DNA of 64,000 nucleotides from Paenibacillus_F sp047238265 (GCF_047238265.1 NZ_JBDFMM010000001.1:1984001-2048000), one strand, 5' to 3'; counted from the stretch's first letter, positions 25,804 through 36,083 are shown. Made by a program: numbers and translations. Notes: generated from the letters alone by a model not told the origin.

Positions 25804-28800
25804 ATGAATGGACTTATGGAGCAAAGAAAGGACGAAGTTCTCCGCGCATTCGACCGTCTTCGGGAAGACATGAAGAGGGCCGGCGACGGCGCGCGGGTGC
25901 GCAAACTGATTCAGTTGGAAGACAAGCTCGGCGGCGAGAAGACCGTCCTTGCGTTCTGCGGGCATTTCTCGGCGGGTAAATCCACTTTGATCAACACCTT
26001 ATGCGGGCACCGGCTTCTGCCCTCAAGCCCGATTCCGACGAGTGCGAATATCGTTAGCATTGAGAGCGGGGAGGAAGGGGCGGAAGTCGTTCAGAGGAGC
26101 GAGGGCGAGGAAGAGGCCAGAAAACGGCGGATTCCGCTGAACGAACTCGACGCTTACTGCGTCAACGGAACGGATATCGAGGAAGTTCACATTTCGTATC
26201 CGCTGCCTTTTCTCGGGGAGCACGCCGTGCTTCTGGATACTCCCGGAATCGATTCGACGGACGGGGCCCATCACATGGCTACGGAGTCGGCGCTTCATCT
26301 GGCCGATGCGGTTTTCTATGTCATGGACTATAACCATGTTCAATCGGAAGTAAACCTTGCTTTTACGAAACAGATGAAAGAACGCGGCAAGCCGCTCTAC
26401 CTGATCGTAAACCAAATCGATAAACACCGGGAAGAAGAATTGTCCTTCGATACTTACAAAGAAAGCGCACTGGAAGCGTTCCGAAGCTGGGGAATTTATC
26501 CCGACGGGATGTTCTTCGTGACGATGAAGCAGCCGGACCATCCCCGCAACGAATCCGGGAAGCTCAAATGGCTGCTGTCCGGATTGATCGGCATGCAGCG
26601 GGAGCTTCGCGAAGCGAGCGTGGACGCGGCGGCGGATCATTTGATCGGCGAGCATATCCAGTGGCTGAGGGAACAGAACGAGCCGCAGAAAGCGGCTTTG
26701 CGCGAGCGCGTGGACGAAGAGGAATCGGCCGGGGTGCTGGCCGAGTACGAGGATCTGTCCCGCCGCCTGAACGAGGCGCAGTCGCTGCCCGGGCAGCTGA
26801 CGGACTCGCTGAGGAAAGAGATTGCGGCGATCATCGACAATGCGAACGTGACGCCCGCGCTTACCCGCGACAAAGCGCATGAATATTTGCTTAGCCGCAA
26901 GCCGGGCTTCAAGGTCGGCTTCTTCGGAGCGGCCGCGAAGACGGCTGCGGAGGTGGAGCGGCGGCTGGAAGCCTTCCGCGAGGATTACGCCGAGCAGATA
27001 CACGCCCAGATGGACTGGCATCTGAGGGATGCGCTGCGCCGGGCGTACAGCGGCATCGGCATGAGCGACGAGAAGCTGCTGGCCGATATCGACGCGTTCA
27101 GCGTGGAGGTCACGTCTTCGTGGCTCGCTTCGCAGGTTAACACGGAAGCCGTGTTCGGTAACGAATACACGATGACGTATATGCGCCAGACGGCCGCGGA
27201 GCTCAAAACGGCCGCGCGCCGCACGGCGCTCGCGCTGATCGACCGCCTCGCCGGTCTTGCCGGCAACTGCTCGGTCCGGCTCGATTCCGAGCTGGCGCCC
27301 GATCTGCGGCAGCTGGAGAAGCGGCTCGGCGCCCTGCGCGAGCTGAAGCGCTTCGAGCGCGAGGAGGCGGCCCGCGAGGAATCCCTGCGCGCGTTGGCTT
27401 CCTGGCCGCACGCCAAGGCGTACGAGCTGCCGGATCTCGCCGCTTACCGCGGCGAAGAGACCGGGGAGCTGCGCGGCGTGCTGCACACGTCCGAGATGGA
27501 CACGATCCTGCGGGCGGCGCATACCGCGCCCGGGGATCGTGACAGCCTCGCGGACGGCGCAGCAGCGCCCAGCGGCGCTCCGGCAGACGGAACGTCCGCG
27601 GCACCGGCGGGCGGCGGCGCACTAGACGCCGCTGCGGAAGCGTCCGCGGGCGGGCTGCAGCTCGGCGCGAAACGCGCGGAGCGCCGCGCGCAGGATCTCG
27701 CGGCGGCGGCGGATCTCCTCGGCGACATGCCGTCGATGAGATCGATTGTGCGCTCGCTGCGCGAGAAAGCCGAACGTCTGCGGCATAAGACGTTTACAGT
27801 CGCCTTGTTCGGCGCTTTCAGTGCCGGCAAGTCGTCCTTCACCAACGCGCTGATCGGCAAGCGCGTCCTGCCCGTATCGCCGAATCCGACGACCGCGGCG
27901 ATTAATAAGATCGTTCCGCCTACGGCCGATTGGCCGCATGGAACGGCCAAGGTGCAGATGAAGACGGCGGAAGTGATGCTCCAGGACGTACTGTTCTCCC
28001 TGGAGATGCTAGGCGTTCGGGCGTCCGCCATGGACGAAGCGCTGGCCGCGATCCGGGGGCTTACCCCGGAAAGCGTAACGGCCAAGGGCAAGCCGCACTA
28101 CACGTTTCTCAAGGCGGTTGCCAAAGGCTGGCCCGATGCGGCCCCGCTTCTCGGAACACAGCAGAAAGTCGGGGAGGAAGCTTTCGCCGGCTACGTGGCG
28201 GAAGAATCCAAGTCGTGCTTCGTCGAGTACATCGAGCTGCATTATTCCACGCCGCTTACGGAGCAGGGAATCGTGTTTGTGGACACGCCGGGAGCGGACT
28301 CGATCAACGCGCGCCATACGGGCGTCGCTTTCGACTATATCAAGAACGCGGACGCGATTTTGTTCGTGACTTATTATAACCATGCCTTTTCACAGGCGGA
28401 CCGGGAGTTCCTGCTGCAGCTCGGCAGGGTTAAAGACAGCTTTGAACTCGATAAAATGTTCTTTCTCGTCAATGCCGCGGATCTGGCGGCCGGGGAGGAA
28501 GAATTGCAGGGCGTTGTCCGCCATATCGAAACGAACCTGCTTCAGCACGGAATCCGTCATCCGAGAATTTATCCGGTGTCGAGTCATCTGGCCGCCGAAG
28601 GAAAACTGTCCCGGGACGACAGGAAGCTGGAGGCTTCCGGCATCGTTCCGTTCGAACGGGATTTTATCCGCTTCACGCTGGAGGAGCTGACGGATATATC
28701 CCTGCGCTCCGCCGACCAGGAGATTGAACGTGCGCTGCATGTTCTCCAGGAACGTATCGAAGGGGCGCAGCAGGGCGAAGAGGCCCGCAAAGCGCGCCTG

Positions 28801-29589
28801 CAGGCGCTGGAACGGGCGGAGGAAGCCGCCGTCCGTTTCCTGAAAGAAACGGATTCTGCGCCCGTGCAGCGGGAACTGGCAAAAGAAATTCAGGAGCTGC
28901 TCTACTACGTGAAGCAGCGGACGATGTACCGGTTCGGCGAGCTGTATAACGCTTCTTTCAACCCGGCTTCCTTCCGGGAAGGGGGCGGAGACCCTAAAGC
29001 CGCCCTGCGCGAGAGCTGGCGCGACCTCCTGCGGATGATTGAATTCGATCTTCAGCAGGAAGTGCTGGCGACCAGTCTGCGGATCGAGCAGTTTTTGAAC
29101 AAGCTTGCGAAAGGAACCTATGAATCATGGGGAACCGGACTCCGCAAGCTGCTGGAAAGCTACGAATTCGAAGCGTACGAATCCTTGTCTTTCGATACGC
29201 CGGATAACAAGCTGCCGCTGGAAGCTCCCGACGTAACGGACAAAATGCTTGTGGCTCATTTCAAGAACGCCAAGCATTTCTTCGAAGGCGAAGGCAAGAG
29301 CAAGCTGAGGACGGAGCTGGAGGGCAGAATGAACGATCCGGTCGCACATTTTGTGGACAGTGCCGTAGCGATGCTGAAGCAATTGTATGCGGGACATCTG
29401 GCCGATACATTCGCCGTTCTGGAGGAAAGACACCTGGAGAGCTACCGCGAGCATCTGGAGGGCATGAGAGATGCGCTTCAAATGCGGACGGACGTTGGCG
29501 TGCTGACAGCCAAGCGTGACGAGCTCGCCAGATGGATGCCGTCGCGCAGCGGAGAAACGGCAGACGGGCAGGAAAGGGTAACCGGATAG
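25804..29589 (+). CDS. Dynamin-like GTPase with two tandem dynamin units (DynA-type)
   Basis: 1261 residues from ATG 25804 (MNGLMEQRKDEV); the frame is open back to 25558 without a ribosome site. The first GTPase has P-loop GHFSAGKST (Lys59), DTPGIDS and NQID. The second has GAFSAGKSS (Lys676), DTPGADS and NAAD. Each is followed by a long helical stalk region. This matches B. subtilis DynA, which has two fused dynamin units, tethers and fuses membranes and protects against membrane damage. Between the units a very GC-rich Ala/Gly/Pro stretch (about 580-620, bases 27540-27680) looks like a flexible linker. It is rather long for the family. Confidence 0.92.
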   Translation: MNGLMEQRKDEVLRAFDRLREDMKRAGDGARVRKLIQLEDKLGGEKTVLAFCGHFSAGKSTLINTLCGHRLLPSSPIPTSANIVSIESGEEGAEVVQRSEGEEEARKRRIPLNELDAYCVNGTDIEEVHISYPLPFLGEHAVLLDTPGIDSTDGAHHMATESALHLADAVFYVMDYNHVQSEVNLAFTKQMKERGKPLYLIVNQIDKHREEELSFDTYKESALEAFRSWGIYPDGMFFVTMKQPDHPRNESGKLKWLLSGLIGMQRELREASVDAAADHLIGEHIQWLREQNEPQKAALRERVDEEESAGVLAEYEDLSRRLNEAQSLPGQLTDSLRKEIAAIIDNANVTPALTRDKAHEYLLSRKPGFKVGFFGAAAKTAAEVERRLEAFREDYAEQIHAQMDWHLRDALRRAYSGIGMSDEKLLADIDAFSVEVTSSWLASQVNTEAVFGNEYTMTYMRQTAAELKTAARRTALALIDRLAGLAGNCSVRLDSELAPDLRQLEKRLGALRELKRFEREEAAREESLRALASWPHAKAYELPDLAAYRGEETGELRGVLHTSEMDTILRAAHTAPGDRDSLADGAAAPSGAPADGTSAAPAGGGALDAAAEASAGGLQLGAKRAERRAQDLAAAADLLGDMPSMRSIVRSLREKAERLRHKTFTVALFGAFSAGKSSFTNALIGKRVLPVSPNPTTAAINKIVPPTADWPHGTAKVQMKTAEVMLQDVLFSLEMLGVRASAMDEALAAIRGLTPESVTAKGKPHYTFLKAVAKGWPDAAPLLGTQQKVGEEAFAGYVAEESKSCFVEYIELHYSTPLTEQGIVFVDTPGADSINARHTGVAFDYIKNADAILFVTYYNHAFSQADREFLLQLGRVKDSFELDKMFFLVNAADLAAGEEELQGVVRHIETNLLQHGIRHPRIYPVSSHLAAEGKLSRDDRKLEASGIVPFERDFIRFTLEELTDISLRSADQEIERALHVLQERIEGAQQGEEARKARLQALERAEEAAVRFLKETDSAPVQRELAKEIQELLYYVKQRTMYRFGELYNASFNPASFREGGGDPKAALRESWRDLLRMIEFDLQQEVLATSLRIEQFLNKLAKGTYESWGTGLRKLLESYEFEAYESLSFDTPDNKLPLEAPDVTDKMLVAHFKNAKHFFEGEGKSKLRTELEGRMNDPVAHFVDSAVAMLKQLYAGHLADTFAVLEERHLESYREHLEGMRDALQMRTDVGVLTAKRDELARWMPSRSGETADGQERVTG

Positions 29590-30224
29590 CTCCGGCGTTT
29601 TCGGCTGTTTCGGGCTCAAGGTTGCGCCGGGATCGGTTGGAACCTACGGGAGGCGGCTTAGACCGGGAAGATGAGGCTTGCTTGAACGGGCGGGCCGATT
29701 CACCAGGTCTGCTTCCGGGTATAGACGAGCTGTCCGGCAGGCTGAACCGAGTCCTCTTTAACCGACGGGCCCCTGTGTCCCTAACTTGGGCAAATTCGGG
29801 GAATCGGGAGCCGGCAAAGTGACTTGTGCGTGCGGATCAACCGGCCGGGAAGCTTAAGTCAGGTTCGTTCTCCTTTGACATCATGCACTTTAAGAGAAAT
29901 TGACCTTCACTGAATTCTGGGTGGAGGTCTTTCTTTTTTACAGGAAAAGGGAGTGGGGGCGGTATGTATTTAAAGACGCATTAAAGAAAAAACGAGGTTT
30001 AGTTAGGTTTGTTATGATACCGCTTTCATTGATGGGAAATTTGATGATTTACAAGGATAGCAACTCTCAGGTGTCTAATTCGTGAACATATGCAAGGTTA
30101 AGGGGAATTCAGCCTTTTTCCACTCGTTGCCGCCCTACGGGGATGGTGTTAAGATTCATTAAGGTTTGCTAGGTAAAGCCTTGCTCAAAATTCGGTGAAC
30201 TTGGCCCATGTCCAGGAGGATGCT
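29590..30224. other. Gene-free stretch of about 630 bases before the ABC exporter
   Basis: It holds the terminator at 29902-29939. The 61-codon frame at 29900 overlaps that terminator and has no start site. The rest, including 29940-30220 upstream of the exporter, could be a long leader, but no attenuator structure is clear. Nothing else is recognised. Confidence 0.5.
29902..29939 (+). terminator. Intrinsic terminator
   Basis: GACCTTCAC, a 10-base loop, GTGGAGGTC (one G-U pair), then TTTCTTTTTT. Confidence 0.75.
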
Positions 30225-32009
30225 ATGGAAGTCTTTAAGGGGCTCAAACGGTTTTATTGGCCCGAACGGAAGCTGCTTTTCGCTTCTATTTTTTGCTTGA
30301 TCTGCACAACGGCCCTGGGGCTTGTGTACCCTAACCTGCTGCGTTATCTCATTGATGACGTTATCGCGGTGAAGCGCTACGATCAGGTCCCGGCGCTGGC
30401 TCTAATGGTTGTAGGCGTGATTGCGGTGAAAGCGCTGTTCCAGTTTCTGCACGGATTCAGCGGGGGACGGCTCGGCAACCGGGTCGCGTACAACATGCGG
30501 GAAGCGATGTACGAGAAGCTCCAGTACTTATCTTTCCAGTATTACGACAAAGCCCGTACCGGAGATCTTATGTCCCGTCTTACGGCCGATCTCGAAGCGA
30601 TCCGGAACTTTATCGGCTTCGGCTTCGCGCAGATTCTGAACGTGTTTCTTATGGTTCTTTTCGGGATGGTCATGATGTTCTCGATCAGCTGGAAACTGAC
30701 GCTTCTGACGATGCTGACGATGCCTTTTCTGGCTTTCGCGGCTATCCGTTTTGAAGGTAAAATCCATCCGGCCTTCCGTTCGCTCCGGGCTTCCATGAGC
30801 AATATGACGACGGCCGTGCAAGAAAATATTACAGGGGTGCGCACGGTTAAATCGTTTGCCCGCGAACCTTACGAAGTCGAAAAATTTACGCTCCGCAACG
30901 AGGAATACCGGGCGAACAACGTCATTACTTCGGAGATCTGGTCCAAGTATTTCCCGGTAATGGAGCTGATCGCAAACCTGAGCGCCGTTATTTTGCTCGG
31001 AGTGGGCGGTTATATGGTTATACTCGGATCGCTGTCCGTAGGGGAACTCGTCGCCTTTTTCAGCCTTGTCTGGTATATCATCGGCCCCATGTGGGGAATC
31101 GGGTTTCACATTAATAACTATACGCAGTCCAAAGCGTCCGGTGAAAAAATTCTCGAAATACTCCATCAGTACGTTCATGTGAAGGACGGGGAGAATGCAG
31201 TCGAATTGAACCCCGATACCGTAAAAGGGCACGTTCATTTCGACCGGGTGACATTCGCCTATCCGGATGCGGAGGCCGCCATTCACGACCTAAGCCTGAA
31301 CGCGACTCCCGGGTCCGTCATCGGCTTCCTGGGGGGAACGGGTTCCGGGAAATCGACGATTATTTCCCTGCTTATGCGGGCTTATAACGTGAAAACCGGA
31401 CAAATCACGCTGGACGGTACGGATATTAAGGACATCCGCCTGGAAAGCCTGAGAAGCCAGATTGCGACGGTATTCCAGGAAACGTTCCTGTTCTCCTCGA
31501 CAATCAAAGGCAACATCGCTTACGGCCGCAAAGACGTGACGATGGACGAGATTATCCGCGCAGCCAAGCTGGTGAAAGCGCATGATTTTATTATGGAGAT
31601 GCCTCTCGGCTATGATACGGTCGTGGGCGAGCGGGGAATGGGCCTCTCGGGAGGACAAAAACAGAGAATCGCCATTGCCCGCGCTCTGATTAAAGATCCT
31701 AAAATTCTGATCCTGGACGATGCGACAAGTGCGGTCGATATGGAGACGGAACAGGAAATTCAAGCGGGATTCAAGGAAGTGATGCGGGGAAGGACGACGT
31801 TTATTATCGCCCACCGTATTTCTTCGCTCAAACACGCGGACGAAATTATCGTGCTGGATAAAGGGCGCGTCGTACAAAGAGGGACTCACTCGGAGCTGAT
31901 TCGCCGGGAAGGCCCTTATCTGGAAACGTACCGCATCCAATATTCGGATCATCCCGATGTCGCGGGAGCGGCGGATGCGCAGCAAAGGAGGGCGGCAGTC
32001 AATGAGTAA
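30225..32009 (+). CDS. ABC exporter half-transporter with degenerate catalytic Glu (BmrC/YheI-like)
   Basis: 594 residues from ATG 30225, with AGGAGGA five bases upstream. Six membrane helices (about 1-300), then an ATPase domain. Walker A is FLGGTGSGKST, signature LSGGQKQRIAIARAL. Walker B reads ILILDDATSAVD, with Asp where the catalytic Glu is expected. The next gene has the reverse fault (normal Glu, altered signature). This is the asymmetry of heterodimeric exporters such as BmrC/BmrD of B. subtilis, which expel drugs. It overlaps the partner gene by 8 bases. Confidence 0.92.
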   Translation: MEVFKGLKRFYWPERKLLFASIFCLICTTALGLVYPNLLRYLIDDVIAVKRYDQVPALALMVVGVIAVKALFQFLHGFSGGRLGNRVAYNMREAMYEKLQYLSFQYYDKARTGDLMSRLTADLEAIRNFIGFGFAQILNVFLMVLFGMVMMFSISWKLTLLTMLTMPFLAFAAIRFEGKIHPAFRSLRASMSNMTTAVQENITGVRTVKSFAREPYEVEKFTLRNEEYRANNVITSEIWSKYFPVMELIANLSAVILLGVGGYMVILGSLSVGELVAFFSLVWYIIGPMWGIGFHINNYTQSKASGEKILEILHQYVHVKDGENAVELNPDTVKGHVHFDRVTFAYPDAEAAIHDLSLNATPGSVIGFLGGTGSGKSTIISLLMRAYNVKTGQITLDGTDIKDIRLESLRSQIATVFQETFLFSSTIKGNIAYGRKDVTMDEIIRAAKLVKAHDFIMEMPLGYDTVVGERGMGLSGGQKQRIAIARALIKDPKILILDDATSAVDMETEQEIQAGFKEVMRGRTTFIIAHRISSLKHADEIIVLDKGRVVQRGTHSELIRREGPYLETYRIQYSDHPDVAGAADAQQRRAAVNE

Positions 32010-33852
32010 CCGGCAGCGGCAGTCCGAAGAGAAAATAAACGGCAAGGGAGCCGGAGGCGGCGAACGTTTCGTCTACCAGGACGACGAAATGCTCGAAAAA
32101 TCGTTTGACTGGGGGCAGTTTAAACGGCTTGCCGTTTACATGAAGCCTTACAGCAAGCAGATTATTCCGATCGTTATCGTCATGATGATCGTCGGAGCGG
32201 TAACGAAACTGTCGATCCCGCTTATTATCAGTACGACGATCGATTCGTCGCTTCATGTAGGCGGTGACGCCAAATTTTTGTTCGGTATGGTCGCTTTAAT
32301 GCTCGGGGTGTACATCATCCAGTGGCTGGCGAACAAATACCGGATCAAATATACGAGTGTAATCGGACAGCGCGTGATTTACGATCTGAGACACGACCTG
32401 TTCCGTCATATTCAGCGGCTGTCCTTTGAATTTTTCGATAAGCGGCCGGCCGGCTCGGTGCTGGTACGGGTAACGAACTACGTGAACTCCCTTCAGGATT
32501 TGTTCACGAACGGGGTCGTCAACATGATGATCGACTGTGTCCAGTTGATCGGGATCGTGATTATTCTGCTGACGATCAACTTTAAACTGGGAGCCGCGAT
32601 TATTATTACGGTTCCGCTCATGTTTATCGTTTCGTCCCAGCTTCGCAAACGGGTCAGACGTTCGTGGCAGACCGTAAATATCAAACAGTCCCGCCTGAAC
32701 GCCCATCTCAATGAGTGTATCCAGGGAATCCGGGTTACGCAGGCTTACACGCAGGAGAAAGAAAATATCCGCTTCTTCGAACAGATGAACGAGGACAACA
32801 AGCAGGCGTGGAACCGGGCTTCCAAGCTGAACCAGAGCTTCGGGCCGATCATCGAGATTACGGGCGCGATCGGGTATTTCATCTTGTTCTGGTACGGAGC
32901 GAGCCTGATCCAGTCCGGTGAGATTACAGTCGGTCTTCTCGTCGCCTTCGCGAGCTATATCGGCAACTTCTGGGAGCCGATCAACCGCATGGTGCAGATG
33001 TATTCGCAGCTTCTCGTGGCCATGGCGTCCGCCGAGCGCATCTTCGAATTTATGGATGAGCAGCCGACCGTCGGCGAGAAGGAAAACGCGGCGGCACTGC
33101 CTCCGATCCGCGGGCATGTCAGCTTCGAGAATATCGTCTTCGAATATGAAAAAGGCCGCACTGCCCTGCACAATATCAATCTCGACGTGCAGCCGGGGCA
33201 GAGCATCGCGCTTGTCGGCCATACGGGCTCGGGCAAGAGCACGATCATTAACCTGCTCTGCCGCTTCTATGATCCCACCCAAGGCAGCGTTCGTATCGAC
33301 GGGACGGATATCCGGGACGTTACGCTGCAGAGCCTGCGGTCCCAGATCGGGATCGTCCTGCAGGACACGTTTATTTTCTCGGGAACGATTCGTGACAATA
33401 TCCGTTTCGGCCGGCTTGATGCGACGGATGAAGAGGTGGAAGCGGCGGCTCAAGCGGTCCACGCTCACGATTTCATCCAGAAGCTTCCTTTCGGCTACGA
33501 CACGGAAGTCCAGGAGCGGGGGAACGCGCTTTCCATGGGACAGCGGCAGCTCATTTCGTTCGCCCGGGCACTGCTTGCGGACCCCGCTATCCTGATCCTG
33601 GACGAAGCGACGGCAAGCATTGACACGGAGACGGAGCTGCGCATCCAGGAAGCGTTAAAGACGCTGCTCCAAGGCCGGACTTCCTTCATGGTCGCCCATC
33701 GTCTGTCCACGATCCGCGGAGCGGATAAGATCATCGTTCTCGATCACGGGCGAATGATGGAAACCGGCAATCACGACGAGCTGATGAGGCACCAGGGAAT
33801 CTATTACGGGCTGATTCAGGCCCAATATAAGTTTTTGCAGGATGCGATTTGA
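32002..33852 (+). CDS. ABC exporter half-transporter, catalytically competent partner (BmrD/YheH-like)
   Basis: 616 residues from ATG 32002, with AAAGGAGGGCGG upstream. A hydrophilic N-terminal extension of about 45 residues precedes six membrane helices and the ATPase. Walker A is LVGHTGSGKST, Walker B is ILILDEATASID with the catalytic Glu, the switch His is in VAHRLST, and the signature is altered to LSMGQRQLISFARAL. It forms the exporter with the preceding half. Substrate is unknown; multidrug export is the usual role. Confidence 0.92.
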   Translation: MSNRQRQSEEKINGKGAGGGERFVYQDDEMLEKSFDWGQFKRLAVYMKPYSKQIIPIVIVMMIVGAVTKLSIPLIISTTIDSSLHVGGDAKFLFGMVALMLGVYIIQWLANKYRIKYTSVIGQRVIYDLRHDLFRHIQRLSFEFFDKRPAGSVLVRVTNYVNSLQDLFTNGVVNMMIDCVQLIGIVIILLTINFKLGAAIIITVPLMFIVSSQLRKRVRRSWQTVNIKQSRLNAHLNECIQGIRVTQAYTQEKENIRFFEQMNEDNKQAWNRASKLNQSFGPIIEITGAIGYFILFWYGASLIQSGEITVGLLVAFASYIGNFWEPINRMVQMYSQLLVAMASAERIFEFMDEQPTVGEKENAAALPPIRGHVSFENIVFEYEKGRTALHNINLDVQPGQSIALVGHTGSGKSTIINLLCRFYDPTQGSVRIDGTDIRDVTLQSLRSQIGIVLQDTFIFSGTIRDNIRFGRLDATDEEVEAAAQAVHAHDFIQKLPFGYDTEVQERGNALSMGQRQLISFARALLADPAILILDEATASIDTETELRIQEALKTLLQGRTSFMVAHRLSTIRGADKIIVLDHGRMMETGNHDELMRHQGIYYGLIQAQYKFLQDAI

Positions 33853-33926
33853 TCCGTCAGCATGCATGAAGATGGAATGAAGACAAATCGGAATTGAATA
33901 GGAAATGAATCGGAAATGAATCGATT

Positions 33927-33951
33927 GAACTCCTTCGGGGGTTCTTTTTTT
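33927..33951 (+). terminator. Intrinsic terminator of the exporter operon
   Basis: GAACTCC, TTCG loop, GGGGTTC and T7. Confidence 0.88.
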
Positions 33952-34086
33952 CTGTGGCACAAAAAAGGTGGACGATTCCAAATAAAACCGCTTAAGGAGA
34001 GAATGTTAACCGTTCTCACTCGACAGAAAGGGGCAAATCGTGATAGGGTAATTAATTGGATGGAACACGAGTGAAGGAGGATTTGT

Positions 34087-35223
34087 TTGAACCGCCAGAC
34101 GACTACAAAAACAAGTAAACAGAAAATTTTTGAAATGGACATCGTGCGCGCTGTTGCCATTATGGCCGTCGTACTGATCCACTCGACAACCGAAGCGGCT
34201 GTGTATCCGTGGGAGGGACAGGTCACGCCCGACGAGGGAAGTTTGTCCCAGATCATTATGTTCACTCTCAACCGGGCCTGCCAATTTGCGGTGCCTGTTT
34301 TCATTCTGATCAGCGGGCTTGTCCTGTTCTACCGGTATTCGGGAAGCTGGAGCGTGAAGACGGCCGTCCAATTTTACAAACGCCGGTTGTGGAGCGTTGT
34401 CGTCCCTTATCTGATCTGGTCTCTTTTTTATTATATATACAACCCTTGGATATCCGGTCAGCCCGTAGAGCTGGACGCGAAAGAGTTTCTGGGAGACATC
34501 CAGTGGGCGGATACGGGGTATCATCTGTATTTTATGATCATTATTCTGCAATTTTACGTGATTTTTCCGGTGCTGATGTTCCTCGCCAAGTATAAATGGT
34601 TCCGCGTTTCCATGGTTCCGCTCGGTATTCTGATCCAGCTCGGCTTCTATTCCTACAGCCACTGGGTAGAGAGTATCGATCATTACCCGTCGCTGGCGCC
34701 GACCTATTTCAGTTTCTTCCTGACGGGCGGGTTTATAGGCTTGTATTACGATTTTTTCCGTCAAAAAATGAAAAGCGCCGTGTCATGGGCACTGCTCGTT
34801 ATGCTGGTGTCCGGCGGTACGTATGTGGAGATGTTCCTGCTTAACCGGTACGACAGCCGGATGTTCGAGAACACCTGGTATGTGATCGCCATGCTGTTCT
34901 ATGCGTCTTCCGTCTCGGTGGTCCTGCTCGGAGCGGGCAAATGGCTGCTGGACAAAATTCCGGCCGCCGCCAAATGGCTGCTTCCGCTCGGTTCTTATTC
35001 GTTCGGCATTTATTTGATGCATCCGCTGATTTTAACGGCTTTTAAGCTGAAAATTCCGGCTCCGGGCGGTATGGCGGCTTATGATCTGTACGTACTGCTG
35101 GGCTTCCTGAGCGCCCTGCTCGGCTCGCTCGCTGCCGCCGTTCTTTACCGCAAAGCGGCCCGCGCCTTGAAGCCCGGCAAACGTAAGCCCGTTTCACCCG
35201 GAAACGTTCCGATGAACGGTTGA
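34087..35223 (+). CDS. Acyltransferase 3 family membrane protein
   Basis: 378 residues, TTG start with GAAGGAGG six bases upstream. It opens with the family signature EMDIVRAVAIMAVVLIHSTTEA, where the Arg and His are the conserved pair. About ten hydrophobic helices run through the protein, with the late signature SFGIYLMHPLILTAF. Members O-acetylate sugars, peptidoglycan or surface polymers. There is no C-terminal SGNH esterase domain as in OatA, but a separate GDSL esterase is encoded 1 kb further on. Substrate unknown. Confidence 0.88.
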   Translation: MNRQTTTKTSKQKIFEMDIVRAVAIMAVVLIHSTTEAAVYPWEGQVTPDEGSLSQIIMFTLNRACQFAVPVFILISGLVLFYRYSGSWSVKTAVQFYKRRLWSVVVPYLIWSLFYYIYNPWISGQPVELDAKEFLGDIQWADTGYHLYFMIIILQFYVIFPVLMFLAKYKWFRVSMVPLGILIQLGFYSYSHWVESIDHYPSLAPTYFSFFLTGGFIGLYYDFFRQKMKSAVSWALLVMLVSGGTYVEMFLLNRYDSRMFENTWYVIAMLFYASSVSVVLLGAGKWLLDKIPAAAKWLLPLGSYSFGIYLMHPLILTAFKLKIPAPGGMAAYDLYVLLGFLSALLGSLAAAVLYRKAARALKPGKRKPVSPGNVPMNG

Positions 35224-35236
35224 CGGTTCCGACATA

Positions 35237-35269
35237 GAAAATCACGTCCCAGCGGACGTGATTTTCTTT
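35237..35269. terminator. Bidirectional intrinsic terminator
   Basis: A 13-bp perfect stem (35237-35249 with 35254-35266) between convergent genes, with T- and A-rich flanks. Confidence 0.88.
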
Positions 35270-35289
35270 ATTCGGTGCGGGCGGCATGT

Positions 35290-35973
35290 TTATTCCAGGT
35301 TGAGGTACATCACAAAAGCGTAGGGGGCTTTTGCGGCTTCTTCTTCCGGCAATTTTCCGGAAGTAACCGTGACGGCATGGGCGTCCGAAGCCGCAAATCC
35401 CCAGACGGCAGTCGGGGTGGAGTCCGGAATCGCAATTTTCTCACGGAGCTTCAATAAGTGGGATTGGGTAAAGTGCTTGCGGTTGACGGGAACGTTAAAG
35501 CCCGAAGACGAAGAGCCTGCCGGGTCCTTAAGGCTGTACGTTACGGCATAGGCTTTCAGGACGTTCTCATCCTTCTCGTCTCTTACCTCATGAACCGAAA
35601 CGATGAACTCTGCGCTGTAGTCCTTTTGCGGATTTGCATCACCGCCCCCCATTGGCAGCGAAATCTGAGAGACCGCGGATCCGGATGCCTTCCCGTTTTC
35701 CCATACCTTGTAGGAAATGTTCAACTGTTTTTTGCGGCCTTCGTAACGCACGCGGACACTGCCCGCATGGCTGCCGAGGAAAGGGCTGAATTTGTCGGCG
35801 TCCCCCGCGAACAAATCGGCCGGCTCCACAATCAATTGTTCCGGTCCTGCGCCGGAAGGGAGAGGAGAGGGGCTTTCTGACGGAGGCGTTACCGCCGGAG
35901 AGGAGCAGCCGCCCGCCAGCAAAGCCAGCATCAATAAGCCCGTCAAACACTTCTTTACTTTTACGGGATACAT
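35290..35973 (-). CDS. Lipoprotein of unknown function
   Basis: Start taken at ATG 35973 (MYPVKVKKCLTGLLML), with AAGGAAG upstream; the GTG at 36027 has no ribosome site. 227 residues. Lipobox LLAGGC puts the lipid on Cys21, followed by a Pro/Ser linker. The mature part is beta-rich (VRVRYEGRKKQLNISYKVWE) with no recognised family. A 9-bp inverted repeat lies upstream. It is a single-gene unit facing the acyltransferase gene. Confidence 0.75.
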   Translation of the reverse strand: MYPVKVKKCLTGLLMLALLAGGCSSPAVTPPSESPSPLPSGAGPEQLIVEPADLFAGDADKFSPFLGSHAGSVRVRYEGRKKQLNISYKVWENGKASGSAVSQISLPMGGGDANPQKDYSAEFIVSVHEVRDEKDENVLKAYAVTYSLKDPAGSSSSGFNVPVNRKHFTQSHLLKLREKIAIPDSTPTAVWGFAASDAHAVTVTSGKLPEEEAAKAPYAFVMYLNLE

Positions 35974-35996
35974 AAATGGGTTCTTCCTTTTCACTT

Positions 35997-36028
35997 CGTG
36001 ATAAATAGCGAAATAAACCTTTATCACG
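35997..36028. repeat. Inverted repeat upstream of the lipoprotein gene
   Basis: CGTGATAAA and its complement TTTATCACG, 14 bases apart, 24 bases before the lipoprotein start. It could be an operator or an RNA hairpin in the leader. Confidence 0.45.
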
Positions 36029-36083
36029 TTACCATATTTTGCAAAATATTTCCAGGAAGAATTCGAGGTGATTCAATTACCCT

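Noticed and set aside
29900..30085. 61-codon frame before the ABC exporter
   Set aside because: Its start lies in an intrinsic terminator and no ribosome site is present.
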